Shown: positions 8,047 through 17,517, numbered from the stretch's first letter. The stretch: DNA of 58,255 bases from Blautia glucerasea (GCF_013304385.1 NZ_JAAITU010000023.1:1-58255); one strand, 5' to 3'. Notes: generated by a model from the letters alone, not told the origin. A program made the numbers and translations.

Positions 8047-9261
8047 ATGTTTACCGAAAATCTAAAAAAAAGCGATTGTTGCGGGTGTATGGCCTGTGCC
8101 AACATTTGCGGCAAATCTGCCATTACAATGAAGCACGATAAATGTGGTTTTTATTATCCTATCGTAGATGAGACCAAATGCGTAAATTGTGGCCTTTGTC
8201 AAAAAGTCTGTCCTATGGAAGACACTTTCACAGGTGTGGATGCCTCCCCGGATATTTATGCACTTCGTAACCGGGATCCCCAGATTCTGAAAGGAAGTTC
8301 ATCCGGCGGCATGTTTACACTGCTGGCCAAGTGGGTCATTTCCCAGAATGGAGTAGTATACGGAGTTGCCTTTGACAAGGATTATAAGGTTCTTCACATG
8401 CGGGCACAGTCCATGGAAGAGGCATCTGCTTTCTGCACTTCCAAATATGTGGAAAGTGACCTATCTGAAGTTTACGTTTCCCTGTCACAGGATCTGAAAT
8501 CTGGAAAAACTGTACTGCTGACCGGCACTCCCTGTCAGATCGCAGGCGTTCAAAAATTCCTTCGTACCAGGCATATTCCTACAGATAACCTGTATACCTG
8601 TGACAATATCTGTCACGGTGTTCCAAGCCGGATGCTATGGAAGGATTATCTTAAAATCCTGAAAGAAAAATATATTGCAAAGGATGACCGGATCACAGGG
8701 ATCAACATGCGCAGCAAGCGGGTTTCCTGGAAAAAGCAGGTCATGGATGTAACCCTTGAAAAGGGAAATCTGGAAAGCGTTATGGAGGACTTTTCCTTCA
8801 ACCGTTTCTTCCTCAGCCTTTATGGAAACCGCCCTTCCTGCTTCCATTGTCATTATACCAGCTATAAGCGGCCAGGTGACTTTACCCTTGGAGATTTCTG
8901 GAATGTGGAAAACGCAGGCGTTACCTTTGATGTGGAAGGCGGCGTGAATTTGGTACTTGTAAACACTCCCAAAGGCCAAAAGCTGTTTGATCAGCTAAAG
9001 GAAGAGGCAGATTACCAGTCTGTTTCCAAAAAAGCCAGCTGGCAGCCTCATCTGGAATATTCTGCGAAACCGCCTGCAAAGCAGGCTGCATTCTGGCATG
9101 AATATACCGAAAGCAACGACAAGGAAATGATAATGCGTAAATATATGCAAGGCTCCTTCCTTACAAAAGTGATCCGCAAGGTTACTCCGTTTTTACGTAA
9201 AACCGGTCTTTACGGTTTCGCTGGAAAAATGTATAAAACCCTTCTTGTAAGAAAGAAATAA
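8047..9261 (+). CDS. F420 hydrogenase/dehydrogenase beta-subunit-like Fe-S protein
   Basis: This 404-aa protein has two 4Fe-4S ferredoxin motifs at the N-terminus (Cys 11/14/17/21 and 45/48/51/55). The PF04422/PF04432 core of coenzyme F420 hydrogenase beta subunits follows, with GSSSGGMFT, LLTGTPCQIAGV, CDNICHGVPS and FTLGDFWNV. Firmicutes usually lack F420. In this family the gene commonly sits beside polysaccharide pyruvyl transferases in glycan loci, as here, so a redox step in glycan modification is inferred. AGGAGG at the end of the preceding gene serves as its ribosome site. The C-terminus carries a short basic tail. Confidence 0.88.
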   Translation: MFTENLKKSDCCGCMACANICGKSAITMKHDKCGFYYPIVDETKCVNCGLCQKVCPMEDTFTGVDASPDIYALRNRDPQILKGSSSGGMFTLLAKWVISQNGVVYGVAFDKDYKVLHMRAQSMEEASAFCTSKYVESDLSEVYVSLSQDLKSGKTVLLTGTPCQIAGVQKFLRTRHIPTDNLYTCDNICHGVPSRMLWKDYLKILKEKYIAKDDRITGINMRSKRVSWKKQVMDVTLEKGNLESVMEDFSFNRFFLSLYGNRPSCFHCHYTSYKRPGDFTLGDFWNVENAGVTFDVEGGVNLVLVNTPKGQKLFDQLKEEADYQSVSKKASWQPHLEYSAKPPAKQAAFWHEYTESNDKEMIMRKYMQGSFLTKVIRKVTPFLRKTGLYGFAGKMYKTLLVRKK

Positions 9262-9273
9262 GTGAGAAGTATT

Positions 9274-9363
9274 ATGACTTACAATAATGCAAAGACCGAG
9301 AATAATCATGACTTGCAAATAGAAATATCCGGAAAGGAATGTGACTTACCATCGAATACGTGA
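9274..9363 (+). CDS. Possible 29-aa leader ORF coupled to the flippase
   Basis: An ATG at 9274 opens a 29-codon frame (MTYNNAKTENNHDLQ and so on) whose TGA stop overlaps the GTG start of the flippase (sequence GTGA). The ribosome site is weak (GTGAGAAG). The flippase start has no well-placed ribosome site of its own, so translational coupling through this small frame would explain it. It may also be chance. No homology is recognised. Confidence 0.35.
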   Translation: MTYNNAKTENNHDLQIEISGKECDLPSNT

Positions 9364-10604
9364 ATCAAGAAAAAAATGTTAAAAAAGCCTTTTTGTGGAA
9401 TATGATCGGAAGTACCTGCTATTCAGCATCTTCCTTTCTTTACCTGCTGATCGTTACCAGACTATGTGGTGTAGAACTTGCCGGTTTTTTCTCCCTTAGC
9501 TATGCTACAGCACAGCTGCTCCTCCAGGTCGGCCGATATGGGATGCGTACCTTCCAGGCCACTGACCTGGATCACAAATATCTTTTTTCTGAATACAAAG
9601 TGTCCCGTGTATTTTCCTGTGCTGCCATGATGCTTTTTGGTGTCATTTACAGCGCCTACAGCTTTTCAGGAGAATACATTGCCATCAGCATTTTTGTTAT
9701 CATGATGAAGATGATCGATGCAGTAGAGGATGTATTTCACGGCAATCTGCAGCAGAACTACCATGTAGAGCTTATGGGGAAAATGCTGGCTGTGCGTAAT
9801 GTATATTCCGCAGTTTTCTTTACTCTGCTGCTTTATTTCACCAGGAATCTTTATCTGACCTGTGGTGCAACAGCCATTACATCCCTGATGCTGTGTCTTC
9901 TGGTAAATTCCTGGGCTGTGCAGCATATTTCCTCCCGGCAGCCGAAACGAAGCTTTCAGTTCTCCCATGTGCTGGAATTACTGAAAATGTGTACCCCGCT
10001 GTTTGCAGGTACCTTTCTTTCCCTGCTGCTTTACAATGTACCCAAGTATGCCATGTCCAATGTAATGACAGATGAATATCAGACCTATTACAGCATTTTA
10101 TTTATGCCCTCTTTTGTGATCACACTGATGTGCGAATTTGTATTCAAGCCTATGATCACCACTATTGCAGGACTATGGTGGGATAATGATCTGAAGAAAT
10201 TTGTTCTGTACGTAGCCCGTATCATCGGGATCATCTTCCTTTGCTGTGGTGGTATCGTCATTGCCGGGCATCTGCTTGGAAGGACTTTGCTGGAGCTGAT
10301 CTATGGAGTAGATCTTTCTCCCTATAAGCTTCACTTTATCGTACTTCTCATAGGCGGCGGTATCGGTGCTGAGGTGTACATGATCTACAATATCCTGATC
10401 GCCATCCGTAAAGGAGGCTGCATCCTTCCGGTCTATGCACTGACTGCCCTGATCACCATTCTCCCGGCAAAGGCTATGGTACAGAAGCTAGGGATCATGG
10501 GTGCATCCCTTAATTATCTGTTGTCCTGTTCTGTTTTATTTATTATGTTTTTTGCCATTTTGATCTGGGTGATCCTGAAGAAAAAGAAAGCATTATCTCA
10601 TTGA
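9360..10604 (+). CDS. Wzx-like polysaccharide flippase
   Basis: A 414-aa integral membrane protein with about 12 predicted helices and the RfbX/Wzx-type opening KKAFLWNMIGSTCYSASSF. It fits the MOP superfamily of lipid-linked oligosaccharide flippases. It ends in a lysine-rich tail. The start used is GTG at 9360; no internal ATG gives the full first helix. The nearest purine-rich site (GGAAAGGA, 9331-9338) is about 20 nt away, too far for normal use, so the start is uncertain or coupled to the small ORF upstream. It closes the pyruvyl transferase module, presumably exporting the modified glycan unit. A strong terminator follows. Confidence 0.85.
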   Translation: MNQEKNVKKAFLWNMIGSTCYSASSFLYLLIVTRLCGVELAGFFSLSYATAQLLLQVGRYGMRTFQATDLDHKYLFSEYKVSRVFSCAAMMLFGVIYSAYSFSGEYIAISIFVIMMKMIDAVEDVFHGNLQQNYHVELMGKMLAVRNVYSAVFFTLLLYFTRNLYLTCGATAITSLMLCLLVNSWAVQHISSRQPKRSFQFSHVLELLKMCTPLFAGTFLSLLLYNVPKYAMSNVMTDEYQTYYSILFMPSFVITLMCEFVFKPMITTIAGLWWDNDLKKFVLYVARIIGIIFLCCGGIVIAGHLLGRTLLELIYGVDLSPYKLHFIVLLIGGGIGAEVYMIYNILIAIRKGGCILPVYALTALITILPAKAMVQKLGIMGASLNYLLSCSVLFIMFFAILIWVILKKKKALSH

Positions 10605-10682
10605 TCTTTCTTTACAATAGGCTGTCCTATACGCAAACAGCTGCTTTTTTGAATAATCACTTTATATCCTTATAGAATTACA

Positions 10683-10704
10683 GGGGACTGCATCTGCAGT
10701 CCCC
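10683..10704. terminator. Bidirectional terminator between convergent genes
   Basis: GGGGACTGCA and TGCAGTCCCC pair exactly with a 2-nt loop. The plus strand continues CGTTTGTTTG. It ends the flippase unit and also serves the convergent surface-protein gene. The rest of 10605-10768 shows no gene. Confidence 0.8.
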
Positions 10705-10768
10705 CGTTTGTTTGCATATCATGGATCTGTCTGCGGCTTTGCTGCAGGTGTGATCCCTTGCCTCATAA

Positions 10769-13700
10769 TTATTTCTTTTTTACTGTAACAATACACTTGG
10801 CACTGATCTTCTTGCCAACCTTTACAATGATCACAGCTGTTCCCGCTTTCTTTGCAGTGATCTTTCCAGTCTTGCTTACAGTTGCCACTTTTTTATTAGA
10901 AGAACTGTAAGTTACCTTTGTCTTGCAGGTAACAGGTGTTACAACTGGTTTCAGCTGATAAACTTTCTTTTTCTGCGGTTTCAGCTTCAGTGTCACTTTT
11001 TCTGGTACACCGGTAAGTGACCATGCAGCTACACTGCCTTTCTGTACATTCACCTGAATGGTCTTCTTCTGTTTCTTCGCTGTTACAATGGTGATAACTA
11101 CCTTTCCGGTTGACTTCTTGGAAGCCTTCAGCTGAATGGTGTTCTTTTTCAGCTTCTTAACTGCTACGATCTTCTTATTGGAAGAAGCCACAGACTTGAT
11201 ACTGTCTTTTGATGCCAACGGAATCACCAAAGATACTTTCTGATTTCTCTTGATTGGAAGAACATAAGGCTCTGTCTGTGCTTTTTCAGTTGCGCCACAA
11301 ACGCTGCAGGCTCTTGTCTGCTCACCAGCATCCACATAAGTAGCCTCTTTGGTCACTGTCCACTGGCCCCAGGTATGTACACCTGTTGCAGGGATCACTT
11401 CTGTCTTTGTGCCGCCGCATACTGCACATTTTGCTTCTTTTACTCCTGCCTCTGTACAGGTTGCTGCCTTTGTTACTACCCACTGGCCCCAGGTATGTGC
11501 GCCTGTTGCTGGGATCGCTTCTGTCTTTGTAGCACTGCATACTGCACATTTTGCTTCTTTTACTCCTGCTACAGTGCAGGTAGCTGCCTTTGTTACTGTC
11601 CATTCACCCCAGGTATGTGCTCCTGTTGCTGGAAGTACCTGATCCCTTGTATCTCCGCAGATCTCACAACGCTGTACACTGGATCCGTCTACACCACAGG
11701 TAGGATTGGTAACAGTCTCATCTTTCCACTGATGATCGCATGCTTCCTCTGACTGTCTTACAAAAACAGCAGCCTCATCCACGCCGATCAGTTCATCACC
11801 CATCTTCACTTCGGCTTGAACCCAAAGAGCACCCGGCATACCCAGTTCCTGATAGATTTTCCACAGCTTTGCGCCATAGAGAGTGAGCATGGTGCCATCT
11901 GCACTTACTGCATAATTATCTCCAGGAATCATGATTTTTTCGTCGCCTCGATATCCATACAGACTCCAGATAATTTCCGGCATCTTATCTGCCGGCATCC
12001 GAATCTTAATATTCAGCATGCAAATCTCATTATTATAGATCCAGCTATTGCTAAACTCCGGATCCCTCAGCTCAGAGATTGTTACATCCTGATCCTTGTT
12101 TAAGATACGGTCGAAATGAATCTCTTCTTCTGCTACATCTTCCCAGAATTCATTGCCATAACGGTCACTATGGAGTTCCTGTGCTACCAGTACGATCTGA
12201 GTCTCAGTGCCTGATATACGTACCAATGCCGGGATATCCTGCTCTGCAGTAGCAGGTGTTCTTTCCCATTTCTCACTATCATATTCCACACGCCAGCGAA
12301 CATTTTTATTATCCAGTGTGCCTGTGATCTTTTCTCCGGTTTCAGGATCAAGACCTGCATATTTAACTGTAGGATTATACTGGTTCAGATCTACCACAGA
12401 ACCAACTTTATTACCTATATCACCATTGTCATCCCAGCCTTCCAGTTGTACATTATAATGCAGGTTTCTTACAGAAATGTTGATATCAGTATACGCATCC
12501 CAGTCCGGATAGTCTTTTTGATCCACATCATCAAAATGTGTTGCCCTAGATACAGCCCTGAAGCCAACACCAAATTGACCTTCGTCTTCGCTCTTTGTTG
12601 CCTGCACAACTGCTTTATTTTCGCCCATTTCTATAGAGGCGAGATTTCCAGGAACACCTCCGTCCATCTCTATATAATATTCATTGGAAGGTACCTCTGT
12701 TTTCTCAGTATTACCATCTTCGCCCTGTACTTCTTTGTATACCTTGAAGCTGATCTTCTGGTTTTCTCCTTTCAGCATCTGCCAGCCGGTTTCAAACTCA
12801 GCTTCCAGTGAATAAATGGTGTCATGTACCCAGATATCAAAGGTATGTGTCTGCGCGTCACCGTGAATATCATTATAGGTAACTGTCACCCTGGTACCGC
12901 CGTACTTGACTCCTGTAAAGAGATAACCGTCGTCCTTTTCTTCGTAGGATACGGATGGCTCAGGATCGTCCTCCTCCAGACTCTCTATCTTTATTCCTTT
13001 GATCTTGCATGGAACAGGCTCACCAGACGGATACTCACTGTTTTCCACATAACAGTTGAAATCCTTGCTAAGCCAGAAACGATTTCCCTTAAACATCTGA
13101 GTACCATAGCTAGGATACTGGTAATCCTCTATGGCATCTCTTGAGTATATGCCTGCTCTCTCCTCAAACACCTTTATACCATCTGTTTCAGGTGCTCCTG
13201 CTCCTACATAGACACGAATCTCAATCCACTGTCCCTCCTGCAGATTCTTCTGGACCTCTGCCAGAACCTTTCCATTCACATGAAGCTTAGAAGCATCTTC
13301 TGCATCCACGTGCCAGGATCCGGCATCGATCGTTCCCAGCTGATCCCCATCGTTTTCAGACCGAGTGCCTACTTCCCAGTCGATCCGGTAAAGTGCTTCA
13401 CCTTTATCCTTCAGGTTCTCTGTGTTAAGCTGAAGTACATAATCCTCTTCGTTGTTGAATACATAGGTGCCGCCCTCCTCGCGAAGATTCTCGAACCATA
13501 CGGAATAATCAAGCTCGTCAAACCAGAAGTTTCTGCGGCAGATCTCATCCAGCCCACCATTTTCATTCTTAATGTTGGCAATCAACGCTATATTTGTACT
13601 CTCGATTCCCAGTCTGGTAAACCGTGGGAATATGTTTCCTACCGGAGATTTTGCAGACCAAAGATTCCAATCAACTTCCCAGGTATATTCAACATCGTCT

Positions 13701-15238
13701 CTTATTGTTTCCTGGTCGCCTTCTACATGCCGGGTGGAGATTCCCAGGTTGTTCAGATTAAAAGTACCGCCAACCGGAGGATTTGGCGCTTCTTCTGCTA
13801 CAGAGATATAATCGTATCCATCACACACGTCAAAATAAAACTCATTCTCAGCAACAGGCACCAGCTCACCCTGCTCGTTCTTTATGGATGCCCTCACCCG
13901 GATAGAAGTCTCACCTCGGTTTTCGCCATCCGTGCTCTCTACATGAATATAGGTTTTGCCATCCTTCTGGATAAAGGAAACATCCTTCAGGAAATCATAA
14001 TCGATCAACTCGCCATTTTCATTCTCAATTAGTTCCAGAGAGAAGTCCTCAATGTCTTCGCCTCCCATTTCCTGGTCACTGTGTCTCCACTCATGATGCA
14101 GGGTTACAGGCAGATCCATAGCAGTTCCCGGAAGCATGGAATTATTGTCATTAGGATAAACCGCATCCAGGTTGTACATATCCTTTTCTACATAAAATTC
14201 TGTCTCATGTACCTGCGTCGCTCCAGAAATATCCGTATAGGAAATGAATGCTTTTACCTGACCCGGACGATTGGCATTAAGATTCCATCCACCCTCATGT
14301 TCTGTCACTTCAAAAATATCGTCATTGCCTTCCAGTTCAACACCGGTGATCTGGAAGTTAATTGGTTCTCCCCCAATATGTTCCTTATCCTCTACATAGC
14401 CTTCGCCTTCTTTATTGATCCAGATATTCTGATCTACAAGAACGGATCTATAGTCATTCTCAAAATGGTACTCATACCAGGATTCTGCAAGATCCAGACC
14501 GGCTTCATCTGTATACAGAACAAATTCACACTGTGGCTCATCACTCGCACCGGGAATATAACCTACTACCTCTGTGCGGATCACAAAATGCCAACCCTCT
14601 TCCAGCTCCTGATAAGCCTTTGCAAATCTGGCACCGTTAATGTAGAGCATGTTACCCTCTGACTTCCAGAAAGCCGTCTCATCTGTGCCAATATATGGGA
14701 TAAAGGAATCCTTTTCTGTGTCTTCTTGTATTTTACCAACAGACCAGCGGACATAATAATATTCGCCATTGCAACCAAGTTTATAGACTCCAAACTCCAC
14801 ACAAGAGTTTTCCTCATTATCATATACAAAAGTATAATTACCGTCATCGTCGCCTCGCAGATTCTCGAAATACATATCATAATCCAGACAATCAAAACTG
14901 TACTCCCTGCCGCAGATTTCTTTCCACTCACCAGCATCATTCTTTGCCTCTGCCGCAATATAAAGATCTGCATCATCAGCTGTCTTGCGGTATACTATAG
15001 GAAAATCTGCCGCACCATCACTTACATTTTTCTTCACATACCACATATTCTCATCCGGCTCAACCAGTCGGAAACGTACATCCTCCCGTACTTGGGGTAC
15101 TTCTGCCCCAACTGTATAATGCAGTACCTTAAGTCCAGACAGATACAGCTGCTTACCTGCCCCTAATTCACTGTTATCGTCCAGCAGCTTCTGTGGTGCA
15201 AGCACATCATATGCAGATATCCGTTCCACCATCCGCAC
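10769..15238 (-). CDS. Giant secreted repeat protein, C-terminal part after frameshift
   Basis: A 1489-codon frame encodes the bulk of an extracellular protein. About three loosely repeated blocks of 400-450 aa recur, with shared segments such as DYxxWFENLR and the pairs YNLDAVYP / YSLEAEFE. They are followed by three Cys-rich repeats of 40 aa (CAVCxxTKTExIPATGxHTWGxW) and two Ig-like BIG2-type domains with a very lysine-rich end. No LPXTG anchor or membrane helix is seen. The frame lacks a signal peptide and a ribosome site. It continues the 15207-15944 frame after a one-base shift, so the two are pieces of one gene of about 1720 aa. A role in adhesion or wall association is inferred. Confidence 0.8.
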   Translation of the reverse strand: MRMVERISAYDVLAPQKLLDDNSELGAGKQLYLSGLKVLHYTVGAEVPQVREDVRFRLVEPDENMWYVKKNVSDGAADFPIVYRKTADDADLYIAAEAKNDAGEWKEICGREYSFDCLDYDMYFENLRGDDDGNYTFVYDNEENSCVEFGVYKLGCNGEYYYVRWSVGKIQEDTEKDSFIPYIGTDETAFWKSEGNMLYINGARFAKAYQELEEGWHFVIRTEVVGYIPGASDEPQCEFVLYTDEAGLDLAESWYEYHFENDYRSVLVDQNIWINKEGEGYVEDKEHIGGEPINFQITGVELEGNDDIFEVTEHEGGWNLNANRPGQVKAFISYTDISGATQVHETEFYVEKDMYNLDAVYPNDNNSMLPGTAMDLPVTLHHEWRHSDQEMGGEDIEDFSLELIENENGELIDYDFLKDVSFIQKDGKTYIHVESTDGENRGETSIRVRASIKNEQGELVPVAENEFYFDVCDGYDYISVAEEAPNPPVGGTFNLNNLGISTRHVEGDQETIRDDVEYTWEVDWNLWSAKSPVGNIFPRFTRLGIESTNIALIANIKNENGGLDEICRRNFWFDELDYSVWFENLREEGGTYVFNNEEDYVLQLNTENLKDKGEALYRIDWEVGTRSENDGDQLGTIDAGSWHVDAEDASKLHVNGKVLAEVQKNLQEGQWIEIRVYVGAGAPETDGIKVFEERAGIYSRDAIEDYQYPSYGTQMFKGNRFWLSKDFNCYVENSEYPSGEPVPCKIKGIKIESLEEDDPEPSVSYEEKDDGYLFTGVKYGGTRVTVTYNDIHGDAQTHTFDIWVHDTIYSLEAEFETGWQMLKGENQKISFKVYKEVQGEDGNTEKTEVPSNEYYIEMDGGVPGNLASIEMGENKAVVQATKSEDEGQFGVGFRAVSRATHFDDVDQKDYPDWDAYTDINISVRNLHYNVQLEGWDDNGDIGNKVGSVVDLNQYNPTVKYAGLDPETGEKITGTLDNKNVRWRVEYDSEKWERTPATAEQDIPALVRISGTETQIVLVAQELHSDRYGNEFWEDVAEEEIHFDRILNKDQDVTISELRDPEFSNSWIYNNEICMLNIKIRMPADKMPEIIWSLYGYRGDEKIMIPGDNYAVSADGTMLTLYGAKLWKIYQELGMPGALWVQAEVKMGDELIGVDEAAVFVRQSEEACDHQWKDETVTNPTCGVDGSSVQRCEICGDTRDQVLPATGAHTWGEWTVTKAATCTVAGVKEAKCAVCSATKTEAIPATGAHTWGQWVVTKAATCTEAGVKEAKCAVCGGTKTEVIPATGVHTWGQWTVTKEATYVDAGEQTRACSVCGATEKAQTEPYVLPIKRNQKVSLVIPLASKDSIKSVASSNKKIVAVKKLKKNTIQLKASKKSTGKVVITIVTAKKQKKTIQVNVQKGSVAAWSLTGVPEKVTLKLKPQKKKVYQLKPVVTPVTCKTKVTYSSSNKKVATVSKTGKITAKKAGTAVIIVKVGKKISAKCIVTVKKK
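11349..11708 (-). repeat. Three 120-bp coding repeats in the surface protein
   Basis: A unit of 120 bases (40 aa) recurs three times in register. The anchor CCCCAGGTATG lies near 11367, 11487 and 11607. Each unit encodes HTWGxW..TKxAT.....AGVKEAKCAVC. The units are close enough at the DNA level to recombine, so copy number may vary between strains. Confidence 0.85.
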
Positions 15239-15944
15239 CCTCTTTTGCTTTCACAAGCAAAGAGTTATCCTCAGGATTAATGGTAACATCAATCAGATTG
15301 CTGTCATATGCTGTGCCGTCTTTAAGCTCCAGCTCATATTCTATAGCATTCTCTTCATCACCATTCTCTCCACCAGCATTCTCTCCATTATCATTCCCTG
15401 TATCCACGTCAGGTTCTGTTTCCGCAAGATTGATGACTTCTCCATCACCGCCATCGCCTTCATTATCATCATACCATTCAGAAACAGATGTGAAAATCTT
15501 CATCTCACTGCCTGGAAACATATGCCAGTCTCCACTTTCATATTCCGCATACAGCTCATAGTGGACAGAGCCTCCGTCATCTGGCTCTTCTCCCTCTGCC
15601 GGATTCTCTCCCTCTACCGAATCTCCTGCATTATCACTGAGAAGATCCACATCCTCTACCTCTTCACAGGTAAACTCTGCCGGCTCCTCTGTACTCTCAT
15701 CTGCCGGTGCTGCCGTAAACGAATCCTCCGGTACATCCTCCACATCCTCTACAGATGTTTCCCCTGAAGGTATCTCTTCTGCCTGTGATACCTCTCCTGC
15801 CTGCTCCTGATCGGAAAACTCCTCCACATCCACGATCTGCTGATCCGCTTCTTCAGCCAATGCCATAGATGGGCAGCTTCCTGCCACCATGGAAAAGGCC
15901 AGTGTCCATGCGCCCAGACGCTTCCATACTTCCTTATGTCTCAT
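15207..15944 (-). CDS. Giant secreted repeat protein, N-terminal part with signal peptide
   Basis: A 245-codon frame begins with a classic signal peptide: MRHKEVWKRLG, a hydrophobic stretch, then SMALAEE with cleavage after the Ala. A long acidic Glu/Asp/Pro-rich region follows. It ends in GADGGTDICI and a stop, while the next frame continues at SAYDVLAP, so a +1 shift near 15215-15235 joins it to the 10769-15238 frame. I place the start at the second ATG (15944), because AAAGGAGG touches the first ATG at 15950. A promoter lies at 16095-16123. The break may be a real mutation, phase variation or a sequencing error; no slippery heptamer is evident. Confidence 0.8.
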   Translation of the reverse strand: MRHKEVWKRLGAWTLAFSMVAGSCPSMALAEEADQQIVDVEEFSDQEQAGEVSQAEEIPSGETSVEDVEDVPEDSFTAAPADESTEEPAEFTCEEVEDVDLLSDNAGDSVEGENPAEGEEPDDGGSVHYELYAEYESGDWHMFPGSEMKIFTSVSEWYDDNEGDGGDGEVINLAETEPDVDTGNDNGENAGGENGDEENAIEYELELKDGTAYDSNLIDVTINPEDNSLLVKAKEGADGGTDICI

Positions 15945-16094
15945 GCACATCCTCCTTTTCTTGTCAAGCGGATATCCGCCATCCGCTTCGCTGCTTGCAC
16001 ATAATCAAATCACTGTCCTGCAGTTGATCCAGTTATGCTGTTGATAGTTATTCGCTCTTTGAGCATATTTTCACTCAACAGGTTAGTTACATTC

Positions 16095-16123
16095 ATAATA
16101 ATGGTATAAAATTCATTTTTCAA
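16095..16123 (-). promoter_or_regulatory. Promoter of the surface-protein gene
   Basis: On the minus strand, TTGAAA (16118-16123) and TATTAT (16095-16100) are 17 bases apart. The leader to the ATG is about 144 nt and includes the palindrome GCGGATATCCGC just upstream of the ribosome site. Confidence 0.7.
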
Positions 16124-16157
16124 CCAATAATCCGGAATTTATATTATACAATCTGCA

Positions 16158-16201
16158 CAAAAAATCCTGTCTGCAAGCTATCTTTACTTACAAACAGGAT
16201 T
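16158..16201 (-). terminator. Terminator after the M20 peptidase
   Basis: On the minus strand AATCCTGT pairs with ACAGGATT around a loop of about 23 nt, followed by TTTTTTGTG. It ends the long minus-strand run that finishes with the peptidase gene. Confidence 0.7.
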
Positions 16202-16238
16202 ACAAGATTTCTGATCTATATGATGAGGACAGGGTCAA

Positions 16239-16285
16239 AAGGTCTAAATCCACCTGAGCTTGCTCATAAGTGGATGAAAGACCTT
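16239..16285 (-). other. Long nested hairpin just past the peptidase stop
   Basis: The outer arms AAGGTCT/AGACCTT enclose ATCCAC/GTGGAT, and these enclose GAGC-AA-GCTC, giving a nearly continuous 17-bp stem. There is no T run after it, so it may act as an mRNA 3' stabiliser or a protein-binding structure more than as a terminator. Confidence 0.45.
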
Positions 16286-16302
16286 GAGACTCGCCCCCAA
16301 AA

Positions 16303-17517
16303 TTATGCGTGTCTTATCGGAAGCTGATACTTCCTGTATCCCTGAAAACCAGAAAGTGCCAGAACAAGCAACAGTTCCTTCTGGGGTGCCCGCCAAGCCT
16401 CCTCAGGCTGAAACCATTCGTGAACCGTATGGGTATCTCCCCCATCTCCTGCACGGCCCAGTGCCACTGCAGGAATCCCCAGGGAAATAGGAATATTGGC
16501 ATCTGTACTGGATGCGTCATGAAATACCGGTGTATAGCCAACAGCACTTGTGGCATCCCAGGCTGCACGGACGATCAGCTCATCCGGCTTCTGTGCCCCT
16601 GCCGGACGTCTGCCTTTTTCCTCAAAGATCACTGTTACCTTCTCTTTTGTATCCCACCGGGCATTTTCCTGGCTGACAGCATCTTCTGTCACCTGCTTAA
16701 ACTGTGCGGACAATGCAGATAATTCTTCTGCACTGTCAGATCGCAGATCCACCAGCATAGAGCATCTCTCAGGAATACTGTTTACAGAAGTGCCGCCCTC
16801 CACAACGCCTACATTAAATGTGGTCTTAGGCAGCTTTTTTACCTGAAAATCTGCGATCCGGCTGATGGCCCTTCCCATTGCGTGAACAGGATTGGGAAGT
16901 CCGAAATCACTGAAGCTGTGACCGCCCGGTCCTAAAAATGTTACCAGATATCGTTCGCTTCCGGTGGCAGTATGGATGATCCCACCGGGAACCACATTAT
17001 CTACCGTGATAAAACCATCACAGGCATGTGGATCCCTGAAAATGTATTTTACACCTTTCAGGTCGCCCAGACCTTCCTCGCATACATTGGCGCAGAAGAT
17101 AATATCTCCTTCCCCATGGATATCCAGAGCCTTCATAGCCCTGGCCACGCTGAGGATCTCTGCAATGGCTCTTGTATCATCATTGATCCCAGGACATGTA
17201 TACCGGTTTCCCTCTTTTTTGATGGTCAGGTCAGTACCTTGTGGAAATACCGTATCTGTATGGGCTGCTATCATCACCACCGGTCCTTTACCAGTCCCCT
17301 TAATGGTGCCAAATACATTGCCCACCCGGTCCATACCAACATTGTCCAGACCTATCCTCTCCATCTTATCCATAATGCAGACTGCCCGGTCCTGCTCAAA
17401 ACCGGAGGGAGCCGGAATCTGTACCAATTCCAGAAGCTCCTTAAGGGTACAGTCATCATCTTCCTTCAGATATGCAAATGCTTTCCGGATGATCTCCATA
17501 TTTTTCAGCTGTTCCAT
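16303..17517 (-). CDS. M20 family metallopeptidase (PepT-like)
   Basis: A 404-aa cytosolic di-zinc peptidase of the M20 family. The first metal motif AAHTDTV is at 85-90 (His86, Asp88), the bridging Asp is in GINDD (about 113), and the catalytic and ligand Glu are in CEEG (147-148). The lid domain has the conserved GGHSFSDFG segment, and the final His is in DTHTVHEW. The length fits tripeptidase or carboxypeptidase G2 relatives; the exact substrate is not readable. The ATG at 17517 has AAAGGAG upstream. It is the last gene of the run that includes dusB, 27 nt upstream. Confidence 0.88.
   Translation of the reverse strand: MEQLKNMEIIRKAFAYLKEDDDCTLKELLELVQIPAPSGFEQDRAVCIMDKMERIGLDNVGMDRVGNVFGTIKGTGKGPVVMIAAHTDTVFPQGTDLTIKKEGNRYTCPGINDDTRAIAEILSVARAMKALDIHGEGDIIFCANVCEEGLGDLKGVKYIFRDPHACDGFITVDNVVPGGIIHTATGSERYLVTFLGPGGHSFSDFGLPNPVHAMGRAISRIADFQVKKLPKTTFNVGVVEGGTSVNSIPERCSMLVDLRSDSAEELSALSAQFKQVTEDAVSQENARWDTKEKVTVIFEEKGRRPAGAQKPDELIVRAAWDATSAVGYTPVFHDASSTDANIPISLGIPAVALGRAGDGGDTHTVHEWFQPEEAWRAPQKELLLVLALSGFQGYRKYQLPIRHA

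Noticed and set aside
15207..15238. Programmed ribosomal frameshift in the surface protein
   Set aside because: No slippery heptamer, pausing codon or downstream pseudoknot is evident; mutation or sequencing error is simpler.
16239..16285. T-box or riboswitch
   Set aside because: The nested stem lies downstream of the peptidase gene, not upstream of a gene, and shows no T-box sequence.
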